DNA from: CAITWD01 sp963842065
GTDB taxonomy: Bacteria; Actinomycetota; Thermoleophilia; Miltoncostaeales; Miltoncostaeaceae
Assembly: GCA_963842065.1 (NCBI GenBank)
Contig: CAWJEW010000002.1
Span: forward strand, 496,001 to 560,000
Length of the DNA: 64,000 nucleotides
Reading direction: 5' to 3'
Shown: positions 1-8,458 of the stretch, in pieces
Layout of the letters: the number at the start of each line of letters is the position of its first letter
Numbering within the stretch: position 1 is the stretch's first letter
Notes under the pieces: model-generated
Database searches by the model: none
Told to the model about the DNA's origin: nothing
The model's input: the letters and a program-made list of their open reading frames with translations, nothing else
Made by a program: the position numbers and the translations under genes

Positions 1-775
1 GCTCGCGGCGGATGAAGATCAGCGCGAAGGTCGCGATGAGGATTCCGATCGCGGACCACAGCAGGGCACGCCGCCGGTAGCCGTGTGCAAGCCAGACCGC
101 CACTGCGAACAGCAGCACGCAGATGAAGGCCGCCCAGATCGACAGCGCATGGAGGATGCGCACCGCCGTCTGGACCGTCGAGAGCTGGTTGCTGCTCATG
201 ATGTCCAGCTGACCCGCGTTGGCGGGCAGCACGCGCTGGGCGAGGGCGCCGGCGCCGGCGTTGTCGGCGATCTCAACCAGGATGGGGTGCAGATCGAGGA
301 CGATCTTGTTGTTGTCGATCTTGGCAAACTTCGTCTGGTCGTTGATCAGCAGCGCGAACTCATCGTGGGCCTTCACCGAGGCCGCGACGAACAGCTGCTG
401 GACCGGGGCGGTGGCGAGCAAGCGATCCCCGGCGTCGATGGCGACGTTGTGCAGGCCGCTGGTGACCGCCGGCGCGAAGGGCTGGAGCTTCGGCGGCAGG
501 GCCGCGGCGACCTGGCTCTCGACGGCGCTGGAGTTGTAGAGCTGGTCGACCACATACTCGGAGGTCTGGTGCTGGACCGCCGGATTCTGGATGAGCTGCT
601 GACTCGTCGCGCGCCATGTGGACGAGTCGAAGATCACCGTGTTCAGCCAGATGGCCAGCACCCCGATGATCACCATCAGCGAACCCAAGAAGATCAGCAC
701 GCCCACGAGCACGCCGCGTCCGCGGAAGTGCGCGGGCGCGGGGACGCGCAGGCGGTCGAGGGAGAACTCGGTCAC
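1..775 (-). CDS. Integral membrane protein, C-terminus off the left edge
   Basis: About 258 codons are visible, read leftwards from a GTG at 775 that has GGAG 5 nt upstream; the stop lies outside the window. A cytoplasmic N-terminus (VTEFSLDRLRV) is followed by a transmembrane helix at about residues 21-43, then a ~150-residue presumably extracytoplasmic region with the conserved-looking stretch AAALPPKLQPFAP, then two more helices (about residues 203-225 and 232-253). This layout resembles uncharacterised actinobacterial membrane proteins; I cannot name a function. A long open frame on the other strand here is an antisense shadow, because the membrane-helix pattern is only on this strand. 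Confidence 0.75.
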   Translation of the reverse strand, partial: MTEFSLDRLRVPAPAHFRGRGVLVGVLIFLGSLMVIIGVLAIWLNTVIFDSSTWRATSQQLIQNPAVQHQTSEYVVDQLYNSSAVESQVAAALPPKLQPFAPAVTSGLHNVAIDAGDRLLATAPVQQLFVAASVKAHDEFALLINDQTKFAKIDNNKIVLDLHPILVEIADNAGAGALAQRVLPANAGQLDIMSSNQLSTVQTAVRILHALSIWAAFICVLLFAVAVWLAHGYRRRALLWSAIGILIATFALIFIRRE

Positions 776-1022
776 GCGGTCTCCGCGATCACCAGGCGTC
801 GCCCGCGTGTTGCGGCGGGCGGGCCGACGCTGCGGTGGCGCTCAAGCACATTCACGCGGAGATCCCCTGCTCGACGACCGGCGCTCGTCACGCCCTCGGC
901 ACAACGGTTCAACACTACCCGCTCGCATTCCTGCTTGTGCGGCCAGGCGGGGAGCCCGCGGTTACCCTGCGGGCCGCGCACGGGACCCGCCTCCCGGACG
1001 ACCGGGTCGCGGCCGCCCGGCC

Positions 1023-1709
1023 CTAGTCGATCTGTGCGGGCCCATGCGCGTCGTGGCCTGGTTGGTCGGCGGTGTCGGCGTTGAGGATCCCGGCGGCGAG
1101 CGCGACCCGCACGATGTCGGCCCGGCTGGTGATGCGCAGCTTGTTCATCATGTTGGCGCGGTGGGTCTCAACCGTCCGCGGCGAGAGGTGAAGCCGGCTG
1201 GCGATCTCCTGGTTGCCGTATCCGAGCGCCAGCAGCTGCAGGACCTCGCGTTCGCGCTCGGTCAGGCCGTCGAGGGGGTCAGGCGGCGCGGGCTGGGCGA
1301 GCGCGGCGCCGAGCGCGGGATGGAGGTATCGCTGCCCGTGCACGACCGCCCGCAGTGCATCGACGAGCTCCTCCTCGGCGGCCGTCTTAATGAGGTACCC
1401 CTGCGCGCCGGCGGCGAACGCCGCCCGCACATCCTCGGCTGCGTCGAACATCGACAGCATCACCACGTGGACGTCGGGATGACGTTCGCGGATGCTGCGC
1501 GTCCCGGCGATCCCGCCCATGCCGGGCATCTGGACGTCCATGACAATGACGTCCGGATGGGTGCGATCGGAGACGTGCAGCGCCTCCTCGGCGGATGCGG
1601 CCTCGCCGACGCACTCGATCCCCTCGGCGTGGTCGAGGATCAGGCGCAAGCCGGTCCTCAGGACGCGGTGGTCATCGACGAGCAGTACGCGAATCGGGGG
1701 ATCGGGCAT
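1023..1709 (-). CDS. NarL/FixJ-family response regulator (orphan)
   Basis: A 228-residue two-component response regulator. Receiver domain at residues 5-120 with the acidic pair D12-D13, phospho-acceptor D58 (in IVMDVQMPGMGG), S86 and K108 (LIKTA), followed by a LuxR-type helix-turn-helix at about 145-205 (LTEREREVLQLLALG ... SPRTVETHRANMMNKL). Phosphorylation by a sensor kinase would drive dimerisation and DNA binding. No histidine kinase gene adjoins it within the window, so its partner is unknown; the membrane protein next door (start at 775) has no kinase motifs. The last ~18 residues are low complexity. Family assignment is secure, target genes are not inferable. Confidence 0.95.
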   Translation of the reverse strand: MPDPPIRVLLVDDHRVLRTGLRLILDHAEGIECVGEAASAEEALHVSDRTHPDVIVMDVQMPGMGGIAGTRSIRERHPDVHVVMLSMFDAAEDVRAAFAAGAQGYLIKTAAEEELVDALRAVVHGQRYLHPALGAALAQPAPPDPLDGLTEREREVLQLLALGYGNQEIASRLHLSPRTVETHRANMMNKLRITSRADIVRVALAAGILNADTADQPGHDAHGPAQID

Positions 1710-1891
1710 TTCCGGCTGCCTTCGGGATCAAGAATGCGAGCGCCATCATCGCACGGCGCGCGGTTGCGCGCGACGCGATGGGCACGCCGATTGACCGCTC
1801 TGTTCCAATGGCAACGACGCCCGCCGTGTTGGGCCGCGGGGGACGGTCCGGGTGAGCCGAATCCTCGGAATTCCGCCACCCAGTTCGCGTG

Positions 1892-1897
1892 TAGAGT
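1892..1897 (+). promoter_or_regulatory. -10 box for bioY, leaderless geometry
   Basis: TAGAGT ends 7 nt before the ATG of bioY, and there is no purine-rich ribosome binding site between. Transcription would start at or within a base or two of the start codon, so bioY is a candidate leaderless gene. No clear -35 box is seen. Confidence 0.4.
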
Positions 1898-1904
1898 TCC
1901 GCGC

Positions 1905-2498
1905 ATGACTGCATCCACCGCATCGACTGCCACACTGCGCCGCGCGGTATTCCCGCGGGCCGGCATCCTCACCGACGCGCTGCTGGTGCTCGGGGGCGCA
2001 CTGTTCGTCGCAGCGTTTGCGCAGATCTCCATCCCGCTGCCGTTCACTCCGGTCCCGATCACCGGCCAGACCTTTGCCGTGCTGCTCGTCGGCGGCGCCC
2101 TGGGTACCGTCTGCGGAACGCTCAGCATGGGCCTATACATATTCATGGGCATCGTCGGGCTGCCCGTCTACGCCGACCACACCGACGGCTGGCACGTCGT
2201 GACCGGTGCGAGCGGCGGGTACATCGTGGGATTCCTGATCGCCGCGGCGCTCGTCGGGCACCTCGCCGATCGCGGCTGGGACAAACGGTTCGCGACCTCG
2301 GGCACCATGATGCTCACCGGCAACGTGTTCATCTTCCTGTGCGGTTGCCTGTGGCTTCAGCATGTTCTGCACACCAACCTCGAGAAGACCCTCGAGTACG
2401 GGCTGTATCCGTTCGTGCCGGGGGAGATTCTCAAGCTCTATCTCGCCGCAGCGCTGCTGCCGGGCGCCTGGGCGCTTGTGCGCCGAGCGCGCGGGTAG
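1905..2498 (+). CDS. bioY: BioY biotin transporter, substrate-binding S component
   Basis: A 197-residue BioY-family membrane protein, the biotin-binding subunit of an ECF-type importer (works alone or with EcfAT modules encoded elsewhere). Signature features: an early helix with ALFVAAFAQISIPLPFTPVPITGQTF, which matches the family hallmark (PxPxTxVPxTxQTF type), followed by GALGTVCGTLSMGLYIFMGIVGLPV and a GGYIVGF segment; about six hydrophobic helices. The ATG at 1905 is chosen because homology begins shortly after it and a -10 box sits 7 nt upstream. It is followed 22 nt later by an amidohydrolase and then birA, which supports a biotin-scavenging role for the cluster. Confidence 0.93.
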   Translation: MTASTASTATLRRAVFPRAGILTDALLVLGGALFVAAFAQISIPLPFTPVPITGQTFAVLLVGGALGTVCGTLSMGLYIFMGIVGLPVYADHTDGWHVVTGASGGYIVGFLIAAALVGHLADRGWDKRFATSGTMMLTGNVFIFLCGCLWLQHVLHTNLEKTLEYGLYPFVPGEILKLYLAAALLPGAWALVRRARG

Positions 2499-2520
2499 CA
2501 CCGCCGACTCGCTCGCCGGC

Positions 2521-4129
2521 GTGTCCGAGGCCGCCGATCTGGTGATCACCGGCGCCCGGGTCCGCACGCTGGATCCGGACGCGCCGATCGCCCGCGCGGT
2601 CGCCGTCCGCGACGGCCGCATCGTGGCGGTGGGCGACGAGGTCGAGGTCAGGGCCCGTTGCGGTCGCGGCACCGAGGTGATCGACGGGCGCGGTCGGGTC
2701 GTCGTGCCGGGGCTCGTCGATGCGCACTGCCACGCATTGTGGGGCGCCCGCGCGACGTGCGACGCGGACCTGACCGGAGCCGCGGGCCTCGAGGACGCCC
2801 TGGCACGGCTCGCAGCGGCCGCCGCGCAGCGTCCCGACGACGGCTGGCTGCTCGCCCACGGCCTGCGACGGGAGTGGTTCGGCGGCCTGCTCGATGGCGC
2901 GGTCCTCGACGCCGCGGTCCGGGGCCGTCCGGCCTTCGTGAGCTTCTACGATGGTCATGGGGCGCTCGCCAACCCCGCGGCGCTCAGCCGTGCAGGGGTC
3001 GACGGCCCGCGCACGTTCTGCGACGCATCCGAGATCGTCTGCGACGACGCGGGCGTTCCCACGGGCGAACTGCGCGAGCCGAGCGCCATGGAAGCGGTGC
3101 GGTCCCAGATCCCGCCGCTTGGCGCGGCGCGTCGTCGCGCGTTGTACCGCGCCCAGCTGGAGCGGATGGCCGCGCATGGCCTGGTGGCCGGACACGTCAT
3201 GGATGACGCGCCGGGCGATTTCGCCGACCTTGCCGCCCTCGAGGTCGACGCGGATCTGCCCGTGCGACTGATCGTCCACGTGTGGCTGCAGCCCGCGATG
3301 GACGACGCCCAGGTCGCCGACGCGATCGCCCGCGCCGGCCGGATCGGGTCGGCGCTGGCGATCGGGGGCGGTCAAGCTGTTTCTCGATGGGGTCGTCGAC
3401 CAGGGCACCGCGTGGCTCGCGGCACCGGATCCGTACGGCGCGTACGACGGCGCCCAACTGGCCCGACCCCGCCCGGTACGCGGCCGTCGTCGCGCGCTGC
3501 ATGGCGGCCGGCCTTGGCTGTGCCACGCACGCCATCGGCGACCGCGCCATCCGCACCGCCCTCGACGCCTATGCCGCGCCGCCTGGTGTCCAGCGGGTCC
3601 CGCGCCGCATCGAGCACGCGGAGCTGTGCGATCCGCGCGATGTCCGCCGGTTCGCGGCCGGCGGCGTCATCGCGAGCATGCAGCCGATCCACGTCAGCTC
3701 GGTCGTCGATGCGCCGGAGAGTGCCTGGCGGGGTCGCCTCGACTCCGAACGGCAGCGGTGGGGGTGGCCGTGCGCGGATCTGGCGCGTGCCGGGGTCGTG
3801 CTCGCGTTCGGCTCGGACTGGCCGGTCGCCGACGTGGACCCCCGGCTGGGGCTGATGTGGGCGCGCCGGCGCCGCCGCGCTGGGGCGCGGGCCCGGGCTA
3901 TCGCGAGGATCAGGCGCTCGACGCCGAGGCCGCACTGCGCGCGTACACCTGCGGGGCCGCGGCCGCCGCGGGCGAGCCCGGCGGCGGGATAATCGCCGTC
4001 GGCGCGCCGGCCGAGCTCACTGTCTTCGGCGGGGACCCGGTCGCGTGCGCGGTCGATGAGCTCCCGGACCTGCCGATCGTCGCGACCGTGGTCGGCGGCG
4101 CCGTCGTCCACCGGAGCGCCGATGCCTGA
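2521..4129 (+). CDS. Amidohydrolase family 3 (YtcJ-like), broken by three indels in this assembly
   Basis: Amidohydro_3-type metal-dependent hydrolase of about 530 residues starting at GTG 2521. Visible motifs: N-terminal beta-sandwich (LVITGARVRTLDPD), metal-site VPGLVDAHCH, then VKLFLDGVVDQG, THAIGDRAI, RRIEHAEL, and the C-terminal metal Asp in AFGSDWPVADVDP. Three reading-frame changes are needed to read it through: +1 near 3365-3371 (IGG/VKLF junction), +1 near 3440-3465 (before WPDPARYA) and -1 near 3855-3885 (after LGLMWARR). All motifs survive, so sequencing error is likelier than decay. It overlaps birA by 8 nt and lies between bioY and birA, so its substrate could be a biotin amide, but this is inference from position only. 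Confidence 0.85.
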
Positions 4130-4977
4130 CGCCATCGACATCGCGCTGGTCGAGCGGCGCCTGGTCGCTCCGGTGGCGGGCCCGGTCGTCTGGGCCGGCG
4201 AGGTGGGATCGACCAACGACCTCATCGCGCTGCGGGCGCGGGCCGGCGCCGCCAGAGGGGCTCGTCATCGGTGCCGACTCCCAGAGCGCCGGACGCGGGC
4301 GCCGCGGACGGACCTGGATCGCCGGACCCGGGGACGCGGTGCTTTTTTCGGTGCTCCTGCGCCCTTCGCGCGCGGGCCGGGACGTCGGGCTCCTGCCGAT
4401 CACCGCGGCCGTCGGGGTGGCCGAGGGGCTCGCCACGCTTGGTGTTCCGATTGGGCTGGTCTGGCCGAATGACTTGTCGGTGGGCGGCAAGAAGCTCGGC
4501 GGGATCCTGTGCGAGCTGGCCAGTGCCGGGCAGCGCCTCGCGTGGGCGGTCGTCGGCGTCGGGATCAACGTGCGCCGCAGTCCGGCCCTCGACGCGGGCC
4601 GGTGGCAGCCGACGAGCATCGCGGAGGTCGTGGGGACTGCGGTCCCGCGCGAGGAGGTGCTCGCGGCCGTCCTCTGCGGTCTGGGGGAGTGGTTTGGCCG
4701 CTGGTACGCAAGGGGCGACGCGCCGGTCATCGAGGCCTTTGCCCGGTGGGATGTGCTGGCCGGGCGCGTCGTCCGCGTCGCCGTCGGCGCGGGCACCCTC
4801 AACGGCGTGGCCGACGGTGTGAATGCCGACGGCGCCCTGCGGCTGCTCACGGCGGGCGGGGGGGTCGTCACGGTAACCTCGGGGGAGGTGACCGGCGTGG
4901 ATGCGATCGGGGTGCACGACCCGGGGCGACCGATCCGCACCCGCGGCGCGAACCGGTTCGGTCCCGCGGACGAATAA
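4122..4977 (+). CDS. birA: Biotin--[acetyl-CoA carboxylase] ligase, one frameshift
   Basis: Attaches biotin via biotinyl-AMP to carboxylase carrier proteins. Starts at ATG 4122, overlapping the amidohydrolase stop. N-terminal catalytic start GEVGSTNDLI is in one frame; after about 4250 the rest (VIGADSQSAGRGRRGRTW, the adenylate-binding GRGRRGR loop, VWPNDLSVGGKKLGGILCE, VVGVGINV, and the C-terminal SH3-like domain) is in the next frame. Removing one C in the GGCGCCGCCAGAG stretch restores GAPEGLVIGAD. No N-terminal helix-turn-helix is present, so it is a monofunctional class I ligase that should not repress transcription. About 284 residues after correction, slightly long because of a ~20-residue C-terminal tail. 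Confidence 0.9.
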
Positions 4978-5003
4978 CGCAGGGGGCGGTGTTTCCGCGC
5001 GCT

Positions 5004-5044
5004 GTAGACAAACTATCGACCAACAGTAGACATACCATTGACAA
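5004..5044 (+). repeat. Imperfect direct repeat, 22-bp spacing, in an AT-rich gap
   Basis: GTAGACA occurs at 5004-5010 and again at 5026-5032, and the following bases also correspond (AAACTATCGACCA versus TACCATTGACAA), giving about 15 of 19 matching positions. The spacing of 22 bp places the copies on one DNA face. TTGACA at 5038-5043 could be a -35 box, but its -10 partner (GAACCT) is poor. A tandem operator for the next gene is plausible. Confidence 0.4.
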
Positions 5045-5184
5045 CAGGGTGACCTGCTGAGAACCTTCTCCCCCGGTGCCGCGCACGGATCGCTTCGTTG
5101 ACGGTTTCAAACCGCGGGATCCGGGTACAGCGTAACGGCGCGTTGGCGCCGCGACCGGCAGGCATTTTCAGAACCGAGGCCCCA

Positions 5185-5616
5185 GTGTTCGAAATCAGTC
5201 GCGATCTGTACCGAGAGCTCAAGCCGATGGTGATTGCCGACACCAAGCACCCCGGACGCTCCGAGCGCGTTCTGCTTGCCGCGTGCGAGCAGACCGTCGC
5301 CCGCATCGCCCGCGATCTGCGGCGGTACCCCCGTCCGGCACGCGATCTGTTCTCCAACGTGCGGTTCCTGTTTCCCGTCCAGGAGCAGCTGAACTGCTAC
5401 CGCATCATCGAGCAACATCTCAGCGCCGCGCTCGAGGTGCTCGTGGCCGAAGCCGGTCCGGACACCGGGCGGATTGGTGCGCTGCGCTGCGCGTCGATCA
5501 ACCGCAAGGGCCGGCCCTGTGGCCGCGAGCCGCTGCGTGGTTCGCGCTTTTGCCCCTCGCATAAGCATCTGGAGGCAATTGTTCCGCTGCCACACCAGGG
5601 CCTGTCGGTCGCCTGA
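5185..5616 (+). CDS. Small conserved protein with a C-terminal zinc-knuckle-like motif
   Basis: A 143-residue protein from GTG 5185, which has GAGG 6 nt upstream and where homology to a family I recall from Thermoleophilia (FEISRDLYRELKP...) begins; an open frame continues upstream to 5098 but looks non-coding. The N-terminal ~90 residues are predicted helical (RVLLAACEQTVARIARDL, RVIEQHL-type helix). The last 45 residues hold C-x9-C-x10-C-x2-H (LRCASINRKGRPCG ... GSRFCPSHKH), a probable zinc-binding knuckle seen in short phage- and plasmid-type proteins. No enzymatic residues recognised. Function unknown; nucleic-acid binding is a reasonable guess. It is monocistronic, facing the photolyase remnant. 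Confidence 0.7.
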   Translation: MFEISRDLYRELKPMVIADTKHPGRSERVLLAACEQTVARIARDLRRYPRPARDLFSNVRFLFPVQEQLNCYRIIEQHLSAALEVLVAEAGPDTGRIGALRCASINRKGRPCGREPLRGSRFCPSHKHLEAIVPLPHQGLSVA

Positions 5617-5633
5617 TCGTGCCTGACGCGCCG

Positions 5634-6440
5634 CTAGTCCGCGGGGATTCGGCGGCGCGGTAGCGCTCGGGCGCGAGCGCGCGCTGGAGGCGGTGATCGA
5701 CGATCGGTGCGGGGTCGTCCTGACCGATCACGCAACCGCCCGCCCGCTGCTCGGCCGGGCCCGTGCGCCAGGGCTCGTGGACGACGCGCACCGGAACGTC
5801 ACCGAGCTCCGGGACCCAGCGGCGGATGTACGCCGCGTCTGGGTCGAACGTCTTGCTCTGGAGCACCGGGGTGAACGATGCGGGAGTAGGGGGCGGCGTC
5901 GGTCCCGGTGTCGTCAGTCCACTGCCAGCCGCCGTTGTCGTTGGCCCGCTCGCCGTCGATGCGTTCCTGCATGAACACGGTCTCACCGCGGACGCCAGTC
6001 GACCAGCAGGTCCTTGACCAGGAATGACGCGGCGACCATGCGGGCGCGGTTGTGCATCCATCCCTCGGTTGCCAGTTGGCGCGTGCCCGGGTCGAGCAGC
6101 GGGTAACCGGTACGTCCGGCGCGCCACCGCGACCGTGCCACCGCATCATCGGACCAGGCGATCTCTCGGAACGGTGCCCGCAACCCCTGCCGGGAGACAT
6201 GCGGGTTCCGCGCCAGGTGGTGATGGGAGCACTCGCGCCAGGCGATCTGGCGCCAGAATGCGGCCCGCCCGTCGCCGAGTCGCCGGGGCAGTCCGAGCGC
6301 GCGGCCGATCTGCGCGCCGGTGCACATGCCGAACCGCAGGTACGCCGAGAGACGGGAGGTCCCGTCGGTGGCCAGGAGGTCCCGGGCGGCGGCATACCCG
6401 TCGGCGCTGCCGTCGCAGCCGCGCGGCGCGCGGTGCGCGC
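5634..6440 (-). pseudogene. Deoxyribodipyrimidine photolyase, C-terminal FAD-domain remnant
   Basis: Only the C-terminal half of a class I photolyase/cryptochrome remains. Reading from 6440 leftwards: TSRLSAYLRFG (FAD phosphate contact), FWRQIAWRECSHHHL, EGWMHNRARM (Trp/Asn/Arg of the active site), NDNGGWQW, TGTDAAPYSRI, FDPDAAYIRRWVPEL. The N-terminal antenna domain and the first part of the FAD domain (about 200 residues) are missing where the IS481 element begins. Two +1 indels also split it (near 5995, in DWR-RGETVFM, and near 5890, before FTPVLQ), and the true stop is uncertain, near 5634. It lies downstream of and in the same direction as the CarH-like regulator, its likely controller before disruption. 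Confidence 0.85.
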
Positions 6441-7499
6441 CTAGGTGTGATCTCCAGAGACGTTGTTGACGCGGCTGACGGGTGGCCCGCCGACGGCGGT
6501 GTGGTAGCGGTGATGGTTGTAGGCGTGCACAAAGCCGTCAAGGGTTCCCGCACGCTCGGCCTCTGAGCCGTAGAAGCGCTGATAGGCCCACTCGTCCAGC
6601 AGCGTGCGGTTGTAGCGCTCTGCTTTGCCGTTGGTCGCCGGGTGGTAGGGCTTTGTGCGGGTGTGGGCGATGCCCAATTCGCCACAGCGCTGTGCCCAAC
6701 GGGTGCTGCGATAGCCGACCCCGTTGTCGGTGAGGATCCGCTCGATCCTGATGCCGTAGCCGGCAAAGAACCGTCTCGCGCGTTCGAGAAACCCCACGCA
6801 CGTCTGGGCGTTCTCTGGACCGCCGAATTCTGAATAGGCAAGTCGCGAATAGGCGTCGATGGCCGAGTGGATATGGGCATAGCCGGTGCCGTCTTTCTGG
6901 TGGGGTCGCCCCGCCACCTGCCCGAGCATGCGATGTCCGCCGCCAGCCGGGATCCGGGCGAGCTTTTTGACATCGATGTGCACCAGCTCGCCGCATCGCG
7001 AGGTCTCGATGCGGCGGATCACACGGCCGGTGGGCCGATCCATCCACCGCAAGCGGTTGCACCCGTGGCGCACCAAGACCCGGTGCACCGTCGATGCGGG
7101 GATCCCGAGGATGCCGCCGATGCGCGCCGGGCCCAGCTTGCGATCACGGCGCAAGCGAAGGATCTGCCGTTCGGTAGCGCCCGGGGTCTGCTGCGGGCTG
7201 CGCCGGGGCCGGCTCGAGCGGTCGGCAAGGCCCGGGATCCCCTCACGCAGATACCGGCCCCACCACTTGGATGCGGTTTGCCGGGAGACGTTCATGGACT
7301 CGGCTGCAGCGGCGACCGACCAGCCACTGCCGATGCGATGGCACAGGCGCAACCTGCCCTCAGGGGTCAGCGGCGCGTTACGGTGCATGGGTGAGCCCTC
7401 CGGGTTCGTGTGTCGCCTTGGACAGCTCCACACTCGCCCGGCGGGCTCACCTACTTCAAGCCGGGTGTGTCAACAACGTTCCGGGATACAGCACCTAGG
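6440..7499 (-). mobile_element. IS481-family insertion sequence with CCTAGG target duplication
   Basis: The element proper spans 6446-7493 (1,048 bp) and is flanked by CCTAGG at 6440-6445 and 7494-7499. Its ends are imperfect terminal inverted repeats of about 25 bp: TGTGATCTCCAGAGACGTTG at the left and the complement of CAACGTTCCGGGATACAGCA at the right, 18 of 25 positions matching, with the inner ten bases (CGTTGTTGAC) identical. CTAG-centred targets are typical of this family. One transposase gene fills it. The left flank is the photolyase remnant; the right flank is the last codons of the CarH-like gene. Confidence 0.9.
6441..7388 (-). CDS. IS481-family transposase
   Basis: A 315-residue DDE transposase starting at ATG 7388. 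N-terminal helix-turn-helix (residues ~10-70: VAAAAESMNVSRQTASKWWGRY), second winged-helix segment, then an rve integrase core with the catalytic triad in ELVHIDVKKL (first Asp), RILTDNGVGY (second Asp) and GKAERYNRT (Glu). Length and order match intact IS481 transposases. The stop codon TAG (6441-6443) is not in the element: it comes from the CCTAGG target duplication. The frame is uninterrupted, so the element may be active. Confidence 0.95.
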   Translation of the reverse strand: MHRNAPLTPEGRLRLCHRIGSGWSVAAAAESMNVSRQTASKWWGRYLREGIPGLADRSSRPRRSPQQTPGATERQILRLRRDRKLGPARIGGILGIPASTVHRVLVRHGCNRLRWMDRPTGRVIRRIETSRCGELVHIDVKKLARIPAGGGHRMLGQVAGRPHQKDGTGYAHIHSAIDAYSRLAYSEFGGPENAQTCVGFLERARRFFAGYGIRIERILTDNGVGYRSTRWAQRCGELGIAHTRTKPYHPATNGKAERYNRTLLDEWAYQRFYGSEAERAGTLDGFVHAYNHHRYHTAVGGPPVSRVNNVSGDHT

Positions 7500-8430
7500 C
7501 GACCCGCTGGCGGGCGCCGCCGCCCTCGCCGCCGACGGCAACGGGTTCAGGAGCCACGACCGGCCGCTCGAGGGTGAGGTGCCGTGCGACCGAAATGGGA
7601 TCCCCGTTGACGTAGACGGCACCGACGGCGGTCGCGATCTCCTCCGAGATGCCGGGGCCGGCCAGCACAAGCGGCGTGCGTCGGGCGAGTTCGGCGAGCG
7701 TCTGGCGCGACATCTCGACCGCCGTGCCGATCATGAACGACAGGACCGTCAGGTCCTGGTGGAGGACGTCGGCGGTCGCCAGCACCGTGTCGATCGGCGT
7801 GTCGGCACCGAGCAGGGTGATCCGCCAGCCCTGTTCGCGCAGGGCGAGCCCGAGACACACGAGCGGCAGGTCGTGCAGCTCCGTCGGCGCGCAGGCCAGC
7901 ACCGCACGGGGTCCGGTGCCCTCGTCCCAGCCGCGGCCCCGTCCGACCAGGCGCGAGCGCAGCACGCGGCTGGCGAAATGCTCCTGCGCGACGGTGATCT
8001 CGCCGGCAGCCCATCGGTCGCCGAGGTCGCGCAGGTAGGGAATCACCACGTTTGAGACCACGGACTCGATCGTAAACCGCTCCAGGAGGTGGTCGATGGC
8101 CTTGTGGGCGGTCGCCTCGTCGAAACGCTCGAGAGCTGCGCGCAATGTGGCGATCGGATCCCCATCGAACTGGCTCGGGCTGGCACTGTCGAGTTCCGCG
8201 CGGGCGCGGGCGGCCGCCTGTGCGGGCGCCAAGCCGGTCGCCAATTGCTGCTGCATGGCCACGACGCGCCCAACATCGGCATCCGAATAGAGCCGGAACC
8301 CGCCAGGGCTGCGCTCGGGATCGAGGATCTCGTAGCGGCGCTCCCACGCACGGAGCACGTCGGGGCTGAGGCCGACCCGACGCGCGAGCTCGCCGATGCG
8401 CAGATATCCGTGGGTGCTCGGGCTCATCAT
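7495..8430 (-). CDS. MerR-type regulator with cobalamin-binding domain (CarH/LitR-like photoreceptor)
   Basis: About 311 residues from the ATG at 8430. MerR winged helix at residues 9-75 (YLRIGELARRVGLSPDVLRAWERRY, GGFRLYSDADV), four-helix-bundle and B12-binding Rossmann domain. The CarH signature W-x9-E-H is present (W140, E150, H151) and the lower-axial histidine H186 (TELHDLPL) lies 46 residues after the Trp, as I recall for Thermus CarH (W131/H177). The residue after the Trp is Ala, not the His that caps cobalt after photolysis in Thermus CarH. Such proteins repress light-protection genes in the dark using adenosylcobalamin. An upstream TTG (8487) would place the operator inside the gene, so 8430 is preferred. 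Its stop codon lies in the IS481 target duplication. Confidence 0.88.
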   Translation of the reverse strand: MMSPSTHGYLRIGELARRVGLSPDVLRAWERRYEILDPERSPGGFRLYSDADVGRVVAMQQQLATGLAPAQAAARARAELDSASPSQFDGDPIATLRAALERFDEATAHKAIDHLLERFTIESVVSNVVIPYLRDLGDRWAAGEITVAQEHFASRVLRSRLVGRGRGWDEGTGPRAVLACAPTELHDLPLVCLGLALREQGWRITLLGADTPIDTVLATADVLHQDLTVLSFMIGTAVEMSRQTLAELARRTPLVLAGPGISEEIATAVGAVYVNGDPISVARHLTLERPVVAPEPVAVGGEGGGARQRVA

Positions 8431-8458
8431 GTGGTCGACGCAGTCGGTGGCGGACGAC

